A stretch of 64,000 nucleotides of DNA from an uncultured Rhodospirillales bacterium (lineage in GTDB: Bacteria; Pseudomonadota; Alphaproteobacteria; Kiloniellales; Kiloniellaceae): the NCBI GenBank assembly GCA_913060675.1, contig CAJXUS010000010.1, positions 1 to 64,000 of the forward strand, given 5' to 3'. Of this stretch, positions 40,239-49,219 are shown one piece after another. Below the pieces are notes generated by a model. The model did not search any database and was not told the DNA's origin. It saw nothing but the letters and a program-made list of their open reading frames with translations. How positions within the stretch are numbered: position 1 is the first letter of the stretch; every line of letters begins with the position of its first letter. Position numbers and translations under genes: made by a program.

Positions 40239-40448
40239 TTAGCTAGATCGTGCCGAACCACGCCTTGCACCACCAAAATTACCGTGATTGGCATTCATAG
40301 TAGGGCCTTTAATCGAATTAGCTTTGCGGTCGAAATGGCTCTCCTGCTTTTGTTCTTCAGTTTGTTCAGACAGATCAGAACTATGGTCTTGCTTTTTGGG
40401 CTTAGCTGCTCTCGCTTTAGCTCGTTCTCGCGCTCTGGCTTTCGTCAT
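40239..40448 (-). CDS. Small basic protein, 69 aa
   Basis: MTKARARERAKARAAKPKKQ opens the protein and NFGGARRGSARSS closes it. Small proteins with this Arg/Ala-rich start and GGARRG end are common, unnamed, in alphaproteobacteria. Probably nucleic-acid binding by charge. Function unknown. Confidence 0.6.
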   Translation of the reverse strand: MTKARARERAKARAAKPKKQDHSSDLSEQTEEQKQESHFDRKANSIKGPTMNANHGNFGGARRGSARSS

Positions 40449-40724
40449 GACATCTCGCCTTCTAATGATGGGTTGAGAAGTGCAGGCAAATCAAATATCC
40501 AGATAAAATATGATCTCAGGATAAAGATAACTGTGATACAGGTCACGGAGAAGAGCGTGCGTAAACAGTGTTTGTTGCCATAGCCTCTTAGGAAAATTAT
40601 TAAGAGTGACAACTACAGTGAACGCCTTATTCGATTGTTTGTAAAGGATTTTTAATAAAAACGTTGGTACTTTCAGCCCTCGATCAGGGCATTCGACACA
40701 GTCTGAAAAAGGAAAATGGGTGGC

Positions 40725-40859
40725 TCAATTTGAGCTTATATTCGGTCCTGCCGTGACTTCATCCGCGTGAACCAGGTTTGCTGTGAAAGCCCCCAACAGA
40801 GGGATTGCTCCGACGAGGAATGTCAGCAAAATAAGGATTTTCAAAGAGTTTGTTAACAT
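40725..40859 (-). CDS. 44-aa peptide with signal-like helix
   Basis: ATG 40859 has AAGGAA 8 nt upstream. Hydrophobic MLTNSLKILILLTFLVGAIP followed by a possible cleavage after VHA. A longer reading to 40949 adds another hydrophobic stretch. Unrecognised and short; could be a small exported peptide. Confidence 0.35.
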   Translation of the reverse strand: MLTNSLKILILLTFLVGAIPLLGAFTANLVHADEVTAGPNISSN

Positions 40860-41230
40860 CACACACATTCCTTGCCCGATCACCCAATGCAACGCTAATC
40901 CCAACAGGATTAGCTTAAGCATCAAGAGATACTGATCAGCAGATTTCATTCTCAAAATTAAAATAAAGCAAAAGATCAAACGATGTTCGACATCGACCTA
41001 ATGAAGTCTTTTCTCTTGCTTCTTAGGGAAGATGGGGGGAGTGCGCCAACCTGCAATGGCCTGCGACATTATGGCACAGGCCTCATAACACAGGCTTCGA
41101 CAATATTCACAATCGCGTGGGGCTGGATAATTTCACTGCAAGCACCTAGGCAGATGTACTACCTTGAGTTCTAAAGTTTCTATTCAACATTTCTGGCTGC
41201 TATTTCTTGTCCTACATAAGGTTCATTTCG

Positions 41231-42241
41231 ATGGTACGCAAAAGCCTATTAATTAGTTCAATTGGCTTAAGAAGAGTAAGTGATCCTTTGAGGAGTACAA
41301 GGTTTGGGAGTTTTAGCGTGCAAGGAACAAAAGTACTTTCCCTTGGCTTGATGATCTCTCTATCGGTTATTGCACTATCAAGTAACGCTGGTCAGGCTGA
41401 AGATATCCAGAGTACCAGCCAATTTTGCGGTGCTATCGATGATCCCTGCAAGGTTCCATTAGGTGAATACAATGTCTCGCTTCCTAACAATGCATCCACA
41501 GCAGAAAAAATTCCTGCAGTCGTATTTTTCCATGGTGCCGGACGTTCAGGTGGGGATACGCTGAAAAACACCCGTATGACCAAAACCATGAACGATCGTG
41601 GATACGCCGTCATTGCTCCCAGTGGTCTTAAACGTCCCAACTCTCGCTTTGGTCCTGGGTGGTCCTTTATTCCAGGCCGCAAGAAAATGCGTGATGAACT
41701 CGCTTTTACCCGAGAGTTACTAGACGATGCATCCCAACGTTTTGCCGTTGATCGCAATCGGGTTCTTATGAGCGGCTTTTCAATTGGCGGGTCACTCGTT
41801 TGGTATCTCGCCTGTCAAGATGCCTCCATAGCCGCAGCCTATGCCCCTGTTGCCGGAGCATTTTGGCGCCCTCACCCAAGCGCAGAAGATTGCGCAGCCC
41901 CTGTAAAGCTCATGCACACACACGGTTGGCGTGACAAGACGGTTCCACTGGAAGGGCGCCCCCTTGGCGGAGGAGCTATCTATCAAGGCGATGTTTTCCA
42001 GGGCATGCAAGTTATGCGCAAACTAAACGGCTGTGAAGGATTACGTGCAGATGAATTTGACACCACATCCGTAAAAGGTGCAAAGGATCCTTTTTGGCAG
42101 CGCTGGTGGACCCGATGTACGCCGGGCAGCAACCTTCGTCTGGTCCTGCATGCAGGGGGGCATAGTGTTCCCAAGGGCTGGACAACGATGGCTTTAGATT
42201 GGTTTGAACGGGTAACGCCTGGAAAGACCGAATTGAACTAA
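41231..42241 (+). CDS. Secreted esterase, PHB depolymerase (LpqC) family
   Basis: 336 residues. A long N-terminal region precedes a signal helix (LGLMISLSVIALSSNAGQAE). Alpha/beta hydrolase core: AVVFFHGAGRSGGD (oxyanion side), VLMSGFSIGGSLVWYLACQD with the nucleophile Ser, KLMHTHGWRDKTVPLEG with the Asp and VLHAGGHSVPKGW with the His. Hydrolyses esters, perhaps polyhydroxybutyrate or aryl esters. Start uncertain; GTG 41319 would give a normal signal peptide length. Confidence 0.8.
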   Translation: MVRKSLLISSIGLRRVSDPLRSTRFGSFSVQGTKVLSLGLMISLSVIALSSNAGQAEDIQSTSQFCGAIDDPCKVPLGEYNVSLPNNASTAEKIPAVVFFHGAGRSGGDTLKNTRMTKTMNDRGYAVIAPSGLKRPNSRFGPGWSFIPGRKKMRDELAFTRELLDDASQRFAVDRNRVLMSGFSIGGSLVWYLACQDASIAAAYAPVAGAFWRPHPSAEDCAAPVKLMHTHGWRDKTVPLEGRPLGGGAIYQGDVFQGMQVMRKLNGCEGLRADEFDTTSVKGAKDPFWQRWWTRCTPGSNLRLVLHAGGHSVPKGWTTMALDWFERVTPGKTELN

Positions 42242-42260
42242 TCAATAAGGACCTAAAAGA

Positions 42261-42551
42261 TCAAATAAGCTCGGGAACAAAGTCCGCTCTATTGCTTTCC
42301 TTCAGATTATTATTCCCTGCTTCGCGATAAACATAGTGAGTGACACCTTTACCACGCAATTCAGCAACGCCAGCGTCATGCCCTTGTTCGAGGTATTCCA
42401 GCAGAATATTACGAGACATATGTATAGCTTCAGATCTTGTGCGTGTGCCGAATAATTCGAGTGAACGAACCTGTACATTTCCTGGAGCAAAGACGGTTAC
42501 CCGAAAAAAATCTGATGCATAGGATGCTGATGTTTTCGAAGAAAATTTCAT
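42261..42551 (-). CDS. SOS-boxed 96-aa protein, chromosomal member of the same unnamed family
   Basis: 96 residues from ATG 42551, the same length as the prophage homologue at 35582-35872. Shared features: RVTVF, VQVRS, EYLEQG, AG..EL.GKG. A LexA box touches its start codon (see 42553-42567). Not in an obvious operon. Function unknown. Confidence 0.7.
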   Translation of the reverse strand: MKFSSKTSASYASDFFRVTVFAPGNVQVRSLELFGTRTRSEAIHMSRNILLEYLEQGHDAGVAELRGKGVTHYVYREAGNNNLKESNRADFVPELI

Positions 42552-42552
42552 A

Positions 42553-42567
42553 GAACAAAATAAGAAC
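42553..42567 (-). promoter_or_regulatory. LexA (SOS) box
   Basis: On the plus strand GAAC (42553-42556), AAAATAA, GAAC (42564-42567), which is GTTC-N7-GTTC on the coding strand, one base before the ATG. The prophage homologue has the same site two bases before its ATG. Confidence 0.75.
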
Positions 42568-42648
42568 ATTTGTGTTAATAAAGTCTTACATTTGAAACTC
42601 AAATCACATTTTTTTTACGCACTCTTCTTACTTATTAACTTCAACAAC

Positions 42649-43599
42649 CTATCCATTAGCAATTAATCCGGCCCCGACAATCGTCAAGGCAGCCCCAACC
42701 CATGCAGGTAACAACGGACACTGTTTTGTTCGCCACCAAATCATAGGTAAAAGCATCACTGGTGCTGTAGATCCCAAGACGGCAACCACGCCTGTTTCGT
42801 AGTTATTCAGTGCGTAGAGGAGCATCGATACAGCACAAACGTACCCCATAAAACCGGGTAAAATGGTCCAGCCTAATAATTTGCACGAAATTTTAGTTGT
42901 AGATGCCCCCGTAGCTTTCGTTTTAAGCATCAGCAAAGGAGATACAATCAACAACACAATAGCTGCGCCACCTGTTCTTATAAACGACGCCGCCAGTGGG
43001 TCGGTTCCCGCGAGCATAACTGGTTTAATCGCGATTAACCCAATAGCCTGGCACGAAGCGGATAGAAGCCCGAAGATAACGACCCAAGCAATAGGTCCCT
43101 GAACAGTTTCAAAGTTTCCCAGACCAATCTTGCCCCTCCCCAATTGCCTCCCTTCAATAAGAGGCACCTTGGAATGGCTCCCATAAAGTATGGCGAGAAC
43201 AACGCCAACAAGAGCCAACAAACACCCAAAAGACATTTGCAAAGAAAGCGTCTCTCCAAAAAAGACATATCCCAGGACCGCAGCCATTGGCGCATTAAGA
43301 GCAAACAAGAGCTGCATACGGCGCGGACCACCTCGCCTTAGGCAAGCAACCATAAATAAATTACCAAGGACGACACTAACCAAGATACTCACGGTTAATT
43401 CTGGCCAATAATCCCATGCTATTGTTCCCCAAGTACCTGCAAAATAAACAATAAGCCCAAGCAATAAAGAAGATGCAATGAGTTGGATGCGGGTAAAATG
43501 AAGCACCCCTAATGTGCGCGCAGGGAAGTGAGCAATAAGGGAGGCGGCAGCCCAAACCAAAGCCGCACCCAAAGCAGCTATCAAGGCAAGAAAAGGCAT
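42649..43599 (-). CDS. EamA/DMT-family transporter
   Basis: 316 residues, about ten hydrophobic helices in two repeats, beginning LALIAALGAALVWAAASLIA. FGETLSLQMSFGCLLALVGV closes the first repeat and TAPVMLLPMIWWRTKQCPLL lies in the second. Start ATG 43599 follows GAAGGAAAAATCC. Exports or imports a small metabolite. Divergent from the HxlR regulator, which probably controls it. Confidence 0.85.
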   Translation of the reverse strand: MPFLALIAALGAALVWAAASLIAHFPARTLGVLHFTRIQLIASSLLLGLIVYFAGTWGTIAWDYWPELTVSILVSVVLGNLFMVACLRRGGPRRMQLLFALNAPMAAVLGYVFFGETLSLQMSFGCLLALVGVVLAILYGSHSKVPLIEGRQLGRGKIGLGNFETVQGPIAWVVIFGLLSASCQAIGLIAIKPVMLAGTDPLAASFIRTGGAAIVLLIVSPLLMLKTKATGASTTKISCKLLGWTILPGFMGYVCAVSMLLYALNNYETGVVAVLGSTAPVMLLPMIWWRTKQCPLLPAWVGAALTIVGAGLIANG

Positions 43600-43623
43600 G
43601 GATTTTTCCTTCAAAATCTATAT

Positions 43624-43686
43624 GCTATGTTTTTAGTAGCAATCGATTTATCACACCTAAAACTTGAACGCTACTGTTTTAGTAGC
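43624..43686. promoter_or_regulatory. Twin operators between the EamA and HxlR genes
   Basis: GCTATGTTTTTAGTAGC (43624-43640) and GCTACTGTTTTAGTAGC (43670-43686) are near-identical 17-mers; the second is a perfect GCTACT/AGTAGC inverted repeat. Likely sites for the HxlR protein acting on both genes. Confidence 0.6.
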
Positions 43687-43707
43687 AAAAATATTAGTAG
43701 AAAATAT

Positions 43708-44052
43708 ATGACTTCAATACCGACACCTGGCACTCCCGTTCGCGGCTCAAAGTCTGGCGATCCAATAATGGCCCTTTTTGACCTTCTGGGTCGAAGGTGG
43801 GCGATGGGTATTCTCTGGACGCTCTGTAAAACAGGCCCTTGCACATTCAGAGAACTCCAAGCTAATTGCGGATCCATTTCTCCAACCGTCCTAAATACCC
43901 GCCTTAAAGAGCTACGCCTCGCCCTACTTATTGATCACAAAGACGACGGCTATCAGGCAACACCCATGGGGAAAGAGCTCTATAATCTACTCTTGCCTAT
44001 TGGTGGCTGGTCAGGTCAATGGGCCGATGTTTTGGCTGAAAGCAATGATTAA
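43708..44052 (+). CDS. HxlR-family transcription regulator
   Basis: 114 residues from ATG 43708. Winged-helix signature: PIMALFDLLGRRWAMGILWT, GPCTFRELQANCGSISPTVL, NTRLKELRLALLIDHKDDG. Length and pattern fit HxlR. Twin operators precede it. Confidence 0.9.
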   Translation: MTSIPTPGTPVRGSKSGDPIMALFDLLGRRWAMGILWTLCKTGPCTFRELQANCGSISPTVLNTRLKELRLALLIDHKDDGYQATPMGKELYNLLLPIGGWSGQWADVLAESND

Positions 44053-44079
44053 AGGCGTAATGCACAAGGCAATAGCGAT

Positions 44080-44595
44080 ATGATAAGAATAGCTCAACCA
44101 AGTGATGCCCGTAACTTGAGCGTTCTTTCAATCCATGTCTGGCTCCAGACATATGCCAAAACCGGCATCATCTCCGCCTATTCAGATTATTTACTACAAC
44201 ACTTCACCGAAAATAATTTCTTGGATGCAATTTCAAATTCTGATCAGGAGATTTGGATTTATGAAACCAACTCTGCCCTTCAAGGTTTTCTGGTTGTTAA
44301 AAAGATGTCTCCCTGCCCTGAGCAAGAAAGCTGTTTGACCGAGATCGATAGCTTTTATGTCTACAGCCACGTTGCCCGAAAAGGTATCGGTACTGCCTTA
44401 TTAAATCAGGTCTTTAAATCCTGCGGGGAGAAAGGTATTCCACAGGTATGGCTCTCGGTTCATCACGAAAATAACATTGCTCTCAATTTTTACACAAAAC
44501 ACAACTTTAAAAACATCGGTTCTCTTATGTTTGAGCTGGAAGGCGGCCAACACAAAAATAACGTTCTATTTAAAGATCTGACACTTTCTCCTTAG
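44080..44595 (+). CDS. GNAT acetyltransferase
   Basis: 171 residues. EIDSFYVYSHVARKGIGTAL holds the acetyl-CoA loop (Q/RxxGxG/A form RKGIGT), followed by VWLSVHHENNIALNFYTKHN. Substrate unknown. 27 nt after the HxlR gene, perhaps cotranscribed. Confidence 0.85.
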   Translation: MIRIAQPSDARNLSVLSIHVWLQTYAKTGIISAYSDYLLQHFTENNFLDAISNSDQEIWIYETNSALQGFLVVKKMSPCPEQESCLTEIDSFYVYSHVARKGIGTALLNQVFKSCGEKGIPQVWLSVHHENNIALNFYTKHNFKNIGSLMFELEGGQHKNNVLFKDLTLSP

Positions 44596-44740
44596 GCCTT
44601 AATTACCACCACCTAAATTATTACATGCAATCTGAAAATTGATCTATCCAATCAGTTCGAAATAGAGCTAGGCTAGACGTTCAATAATACGATGTCTTTT
44701 TTTGGGAACTTTTCTAAATTCATTTTTTACAGGCAGCCTC

Positions 44741-45400
44741 ATGATTGTTCGTACTTATATTTTTCTTCTGATGGCGTTCACGTTGGCCGCCTGTGCACAA
44801 ACAAAACACCGTGGTTCTCTGAGTAAATATGAAAAATCTGTAGAGTTTGTAGAAAGCATCATCACAGATGCCTCGATAGAAGATGGTCTTTACCAAGCAC
44901 TAATAGAATATAAAAAGGAAAACGAGACCGCTCCCAAACGCCTATCAGATGAGGCCCTTGATGAAATCAATGTCTTGCTTACCCGGGAAATGATCAACAA
45001 TCGAATCAGGTTAATATCAAAGATCGCGATTCTATTAACCGCCGAATTGACGGATAATGAAATAGTTACCCTCCATAGCATAAAAGATATCGAAGCACTT
45101 AAGAGTGCACAGAAAAAGATAAAGCAAAATTCAGGTCGCTCCAATGTCGGATCTTATTTAACCCAAGCAGAAATTAAGGCAATCAAGAGCCTTAAAAACG
45201 TCGAGAACTTCGCGACATTACTCCCCAAGTTTCAAGCTCTTGAGCCTAAAATAAAAGAAACCGGAAAAGAGTTTTCAGAAGAAATTATTATCAGAGTTTT
45301 TCCTGAGCTGTTGAAAATCATCATCAAGTACGAACCCCTGGTAAGTGCGTCCCTATTCCATCAAAGTCAGATACCTACAAATGCCTATGACAGCCAGTAA
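44741..45400 (+). CDS. Putative lipoprotein, 219 aa
   Basis: Signal peptide with lipobox (MIVRTYIFLLMAFTLAACAQ, Cys18). The mature part is charged and helical (LLTREMINNRIRLISKIAIL). Unrecognised. Its 3' end overlaps the next acetyltransferase gene. Confidence 0.65.
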   Translation: MIVRTYIFLLMAFTLAACAQTKHRGSLSKYEKSVEFVESIITDASIEDGLYQALIEYKKENETAPKRLSDEALDEINVLLTREMINNRIRLISKIAILLTAELTDNEIVTLHSIKDIEALKSAQKKIKQNSGRSNVGSYLTQAEIKAIKSLKNVENFATLLPKFQALEPKIKETGKEFSEEIIIRVFPELLKIIIKYEPLVSASLFHQSQIPTNAYDSQ

Positions 45401-45938
45401 TACAGCCTTACCAAAGACGGAACGTCTGGAGCTAAGACTATTACATCCCGATGATGCCACTGAAGTATCAAAAATAATGACGCCCAGTGTGAGCAAGTGG
45501 CTCTCTAGTTGGCCAGAATACATTTCCGAACAAGACGCGCGCAGAAAAATAGCCAAATATCAGAAAAACACCGAAGATAAAAAGGCCCTAACCGTCGCAA
45601 TTTATCGCCAAGAAGATAATCTCTTTATCGGTTCTTTGAGTGTAGGTGTGAAACCGAATTCCCCAAGTGTTGGTATCATTGGATATTGGGTCGGCGAAGA
45701 ATACCAAGGCAAGGGATATCTAGGCGAAATCCTAAACGACTTTGTTAATCTTGCCTTCACATACCTTGGCATTACAACTCTTGAAGCTGGCGCACAAATA
45801 GAAAACCATGCTTCCTTTGCCATCATGAAGAAAATGGGGATGAAGCCGATTGGCAAAAAATCCATTTACGTATCTTCTCGTGATCGGGATGAAGAAGTCC
45901 TCTTCTATGGTATGACGCGCTCAAAGCACTGTACATAA
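45384..45938 (+). CDS. RimJ/RimL-type GNAT acetyltransferase
   Basis: 184 residues. TERLELRLLHPDDATEVSKI, IGYWVGEEYQGKGYLGEILN (acetyl-CoA loop QGKGYLGE) and LEAGAQIENHASFAIMKKMG are standard for RimJ/L-like enzymes. Start ATG 45384 lies in the end of the lipoprotein gene. Acceptor unknown. Confidence 0.87.
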   Translation, partial: PMTASNTALPKTERLELRLLHPDDATEVSKIMTPSVSKWLSSWPEYISEQDARRKIAKYQKNTEDKKALTVAIYRQEDNLFIGSLSVGVKPNSPSVGIIGYWVGEEYQGKGYLGEILNDFVNLAFTYLGITTLEAGAQIENHASFAIMKKMGMKPIGKKSIYVSSRDRDEEVLFYGMTRSKHCT

Positions 45939-45977
45939 ACTCTCCCCTACCTTTCATATCTTATCGGTAAATACATC

Positions 45978-47135
45978 ATGCTGCTCGATCAAAAAACTCT
46001 CGACAAACTCATCTCTTTTCGGCGTGAATTACATCAATTTCCGGAAGTCTCTGGGGAAGAGTTAAAAACCAGTACCCGCGTTGCTACCTTCTTAAAACAA
46101 TATGCTCCTGATGACATCATCCATAGTTTAGGGGGCCACGGCCTTGCGGCTGTTTATAACGGTTTGGAAACGGGGCCCACGGTATTAATCCGTTGTGAAC
46201 TCGACGGCCTTCCAATTCATGAAACGGGAGAGGCTTCCTACAAGTCAGCAATTGCGGGCAAAGGCCATTTGTGTGGTCACGATGGTCATATGGTAATGGT
46301 CGCAGGTCTCGCCACACTTCTAAATCGAACGCGCCCAGCTAAAGGACGTGTGGTTTTATTGTTTCAACCAGCCGAAGAAACCGGTGCAGGTGCCAAAGCT
46401 GTCATTGCAGATCCAGCCTTTGCAGATATAAAGCCCGACTATGCTTTTTCACTACACAATCTCCCAGGCCACCCCCTTCATGAAGTTGGCTTGAAATCAG
46501 GGCCGTTCAATTGTGCGTCTCAAGGCCTTTGGGTCACACTAGAGGGAAAAACCTCTCATGCTTCGCATCCTGAAAATGGCTGTAGTCCAGCAAATGCAAT
46601 GTGTGAACTGGTTACCAAAATGGCTGAGCTTCCCAAATCATCAGAATTTTCTAATGACTTCTCTTTAGTAACCATTGTCCATGCCCGTTTGGGTGAAGAA
46701 GCTTTTGGCATAAGCCCTGGATTTACCAAGGTTATGGTTACCTTGCGCAGTCAAACAGATGATATCATGACAAAACTACGCGAAAAGTCAGAGACATTAA
46801 TAAATGAAATTGCCCAACGCCATCAGCTAAAGGTAAATTTTGGATATGAGGATATTTTTGCGGCATCTGTGAACAATCCAGAGGCAACTGAAATCCTCCA
46901 ACAGGCTTTAACTGATGAATCCATAACTCAATCCGAGATGTTATCCCCGATGCGGTGGTCCGAAGATTTTGGCCAATTTGGTCTTGTCAGTAATAGTGCC
47001 ATGTTCACTCTTGGCTCTGGCACGAACCAACCACAATTACACAACCCTGACTTCGACTTCCCAGACGAACTTATCGAAACAGGTACCAAAATATTTCATC
47101 GCGTAATAAGAAATATTTTGGGGCCAAGGAATTAA
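45978..47135 (+). CDS. M20-family amidohydrolase/carboxypeptidase
   Basis: 385 residues. FRRELHQFPEVSGEELKTS, KGHLCGHDGHMVMVAGLATL (metal-binding Cys-His), LLFQPAEETGAGAKAVI and GKTSHASHPENGCSPA (dimerisation-domain His). Hippurate or N-acyl-amino-acid hydrolase type; two-metal cytosolic enzyme. Substrate not determinable. Confidence 0.9.
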   Translation: MLLDQKTLDKLISFRRELHQFPEVSGEELKTSTRVATFLKQYAPDDIIHSLGGHGLAAVYNGLETGPTVLIRCELDGLPIHETGEASYKSAIAGKGHLCGHDGHMVMVAGLATLLNRTRPAKGRVVLLFQPAEETGAGAKAVIADPAFADIKPDYAFSLHNLPGHPLHEVGLKSGPFNCASQGLWVTLEGKTSHASHPENGCSPANAMCELVTKMAELPKSSEFSNDFSLVTIVHARLGEEAFGISPGFTKVMVTLRSQTDDIMTKLREKSETLINEIAQRHQLKVNFGYEDIFAASVNNPEATEILQQALTDESITQSEMLSPMRWSEDFGQFGLVSNSAMFTLGSGTNQPQLHNPDFDFPDELIETGTKIFHRVIRNILGPRN

Positions 47136-47224
47136 GGAAAAATCAATTTATCCGACACGAGGCTTCCTCCTTCAGCGAAGACAATCCACGCCCATCAAAT
47201 TAATCCCTTTTTTCTGGAATTTCT

Positions 47225-47563
47225 ATGCAGCAACATACCAAAGCAATGAGCACTTGTTTACTTACGGCCCTATTCGCGGGCTTTGTGACACAACTAATGA
47301 CAATTGGTGGATTTATCCGTTGGTCTGCAGTCAAAGGAAATGATTATTCTAATGAGTTTTGGAACCTTGTTGCCACCTCTTGGGCTGAAGATGGATTAAC
47401 AATGTTTTTAATATGGGGTGCAATAAGTCTTGCTGTCTATTTTATTCTTATTCGGCTAACCAAGGAGAAAGAGACTGCAGAGAAAATCACCGTAAGAATC
47501 TCTATTATCTTAACTGTGCTTTACGCTATATTCATGTACCCAAATTTTAGAGATTATTTATAA
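47225..47563 (+). CDS. Small integral membrane protein, 112 aa
   Basis: Three hydrophobic helices (about 12-30, 57-78, 90-108), with LMTIGGFIRWSAVKGNDYSN between the first two. Unrecognised. Preceded by a 90-bp gap without features. Confidence 0.6.
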   Translation: MQQHTKAMSTCLLTALFAGFVTQLMTIGGFIRWSAVKGNDYSNEFWNLVATSWAEDGLTMFLIWGAISLAVYFILIRLTKEKETAEKITVRISIILTVLYAIFMYPNFRDYL

Positions 47564-47569
47564 AAGCTC

Positions 47570-47947
47570 TCATCCAAACGCTGGAACATCACGTTTTAGA
47601 TCTGGATTGTTATGAATGAAGGTTAAGGTTACCTGACCCCGTAAATCGCCTTCTTTCCCCTGTGGGATATCACCATCAACATCTGGCTGAAAAGAGAATT
47701 CTTCCAGGTGCGAGAGAAAATTTTTAACTTGGGCATAAGGAAGCTCAAAGTTAAGGGTAGCTGCTACATTGGAAAGTAAAGTGTGATTAACAATCCACCC
47801 TCCACTGTTACTAATCGCACCGCTTACTTTGGATATAGCTTCATTACGCTCCATAGAAGTCATAATTGAAACCCGAAAAAATTTCACAGCTCTGGCCTTC
47901 TGATAAAGATAACTTGCGGGACAATTTTTTGGGTCAGTCGCACTCAC
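47570..47947 (-). CDS. Hypothetical protein coupled to the PLP enzyme, 125 aa
   Basis: GTG 47947 overlaps the stop of the upstream PLP-enzyme gene (TAGTG). The conserved-looking part starts near residue 24: FFRVSIMTSMERNEAISKVS, then GGWIVNHTLLSNVAATLNFE. Unrecognised; possibly a small regulator or accessory of the PLP enzyme. Confidence 0.6.
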   Translation of the reverse strand: MSATDPKNCPASYLYQKARAVKFFRVSIMTSMERNEAISKVSGAISNSGGWIVNHTLLSNVAATLNFELPYAQVKNFLSHLEEFSFQPDVDGDIPQGKEGDLRGQVTLTFIHNNPDLKRDVPAFG

Positions 47948-49089
47948 TAACCGCGAAGTGCCTGCTCGATATCCTCAATTAGATCATCAATATTTTCAAT
48001 CCCAATCGAAAACCGAAGCAAGTCATCAGGTACAGGACTGTTTTCACCTTCAACAAGGGCGCGATGCTCTACCAGGCTCTCTACGCCTCCAAGGGACGTG
48101 GCGCGAACGAAACGTTTCATGCGCCCCATGATTTTAGCCGCAGCTTCTCTACCGCCCTCAAAGCGAATGGAAAGCATGCCCCCAAACCCTCCTGTCATCT
48201 GTCTGGCAGCTATTTCATGATGGGGGTGTGAAGCAAGGCCCGGGTAAAGAACCTCCCTGACACCAGAATAACCTTCAAAATGTTGAGCGATACGCATGGC
48301 GTTTTCACAAGCGCGTTCAACACGAATGTGCATGGTGCGCATCCCTCGGAGCAAAAGCCAACTTTCGAAGGTGCCAAGTATTCCACCATGTTGTGCACGT
48401 ACCTTACAAAGGCGTTCCCAACGCATATCTTGTTTGGCTGTAATCACCGCACCGGCGACGACATCACTGTGGCCATTAATATACTTGGTGGCAGAATGGA
48501 AAACATAATCCGCGCCAAGCTCGATAGGTTTGGTCAACAGAGGCGTTGAAACCGTAGAATCTGCGACCAGTTGGGCACCAACTGAATGCGCCAACTCGGC
48601 AGCCTTGGCAATATCAACCACTTCCCAGGTTGGGTTAGCCGGGGTTTCAATCCAAAGCATTTGGGTCGGTGCAGATTTTACCACAGCAACCATATCCTCT
48701 TCATCACATGGATCATAGAATGCGAGTTCCACATTCCAGTCTTCGCAATATGTGATCAGCCAGGCACGTAAAGACCAATACATGATCCTTGGTGCCACAA
48801 TACGTTCTCCCGGCCTTAAGGTTTGCACCAAGGCGGTTGCAGCAGCCATTCCTGAAGCAAAAAGTTTGCAAGAAGCACCGCCTTCTAGTTCATTGAGAAT
48901 AACCTCGGCCATCTCGGCATTGACGCTATGGTCACGCGCATAAATTCGATTTTCGTCATAGAGGTTACCCTGCTCATCACGGGCAAAAGTCGTGGAAGGC
49001 TGGATGGGTGGCACAACCGATCCGGTTTCACAGTCTAAATAATGTCCTGCCTGCGCAAGGAGTGTTTCCACTTTACCTGCATTCCCCAT
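47947..49089 (-). CDS. Trans-sulfuration PLP-dependent enzyme (cystathionine gamma-synthase/lyase family)
   Basis: 380 residues. VPPIQPSTTFARDEQGNLYD, KLFASGMAAATALVQTLRPG, WIETPANPTWEVVDI and the PLP lysine in FHSATKYINGHSDVVAGAV. Catalyses beta/gamma replacement or elimination on cysteine/homoserine derivatives. Which member cannot be fixed by eye. Confidence 0.88.
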   Translation of the reverse strand: MGNAGKVETLLAQAGHYLDCETGSVVPPIQPSTTFARDEQGNLYDENRIYARDHSVNAEMAEVILNELEGGASCKLFASGMAAATALVQTLRPGERIVAPRIMYWSLRAWLITYCEDWNVELAFYDPCDEEDMVAVVKSAPTQMLWIETPANPTWEVVDIAKAAELAHSVGAQLVADSTVSTPLLTKPIELGADYVFHSATKYINGHSDVVAGAVITAKQDMRWERLCKVRAQHGGILGTFESWLLLRGMRTMHIRVERACENAMRIAQHFEGYSGVREVLYPGLASHPHHEIAARQMTGGFGGMLSIRFEGGREAAAKIMGRMKRFVRATSLGGVESLVEHRALVEGENSPVPDDLLRFSIGIENIDDLIEDIEQALRG

Positions 49090-49173
49090 CTTCTACTCCC
49101 TTTAACATATTAAATATTAGAATTTGATCAGGAGTTTAGGAGGCATAAACTATTAAATAAACTCTAGATTCAA

Positions 49174-49199
49174 AAAAGGACCGCAAAAGCTGTCCTTTT
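49174..49199 (-). terminator. Terminator of the GST gene
   Basis: AAAAGGAC (49174-49181) and GTCCTTTT (49192-49199) pair around a 10-nt loop, and on the minus strand the stem runs into TTTTTTG. Located 20 nt past the GST stop. Confidence 0.65.
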
Positions 49200-49219
49200 C
49201 AAAATTCATATTCAAATGC

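Noticed and set aside
40983..41174. Plus-strand 63-codon frame upstream of the esterase
   Set aside because: No ribosome site, unusual composition and no recognisable motif; likely chance.
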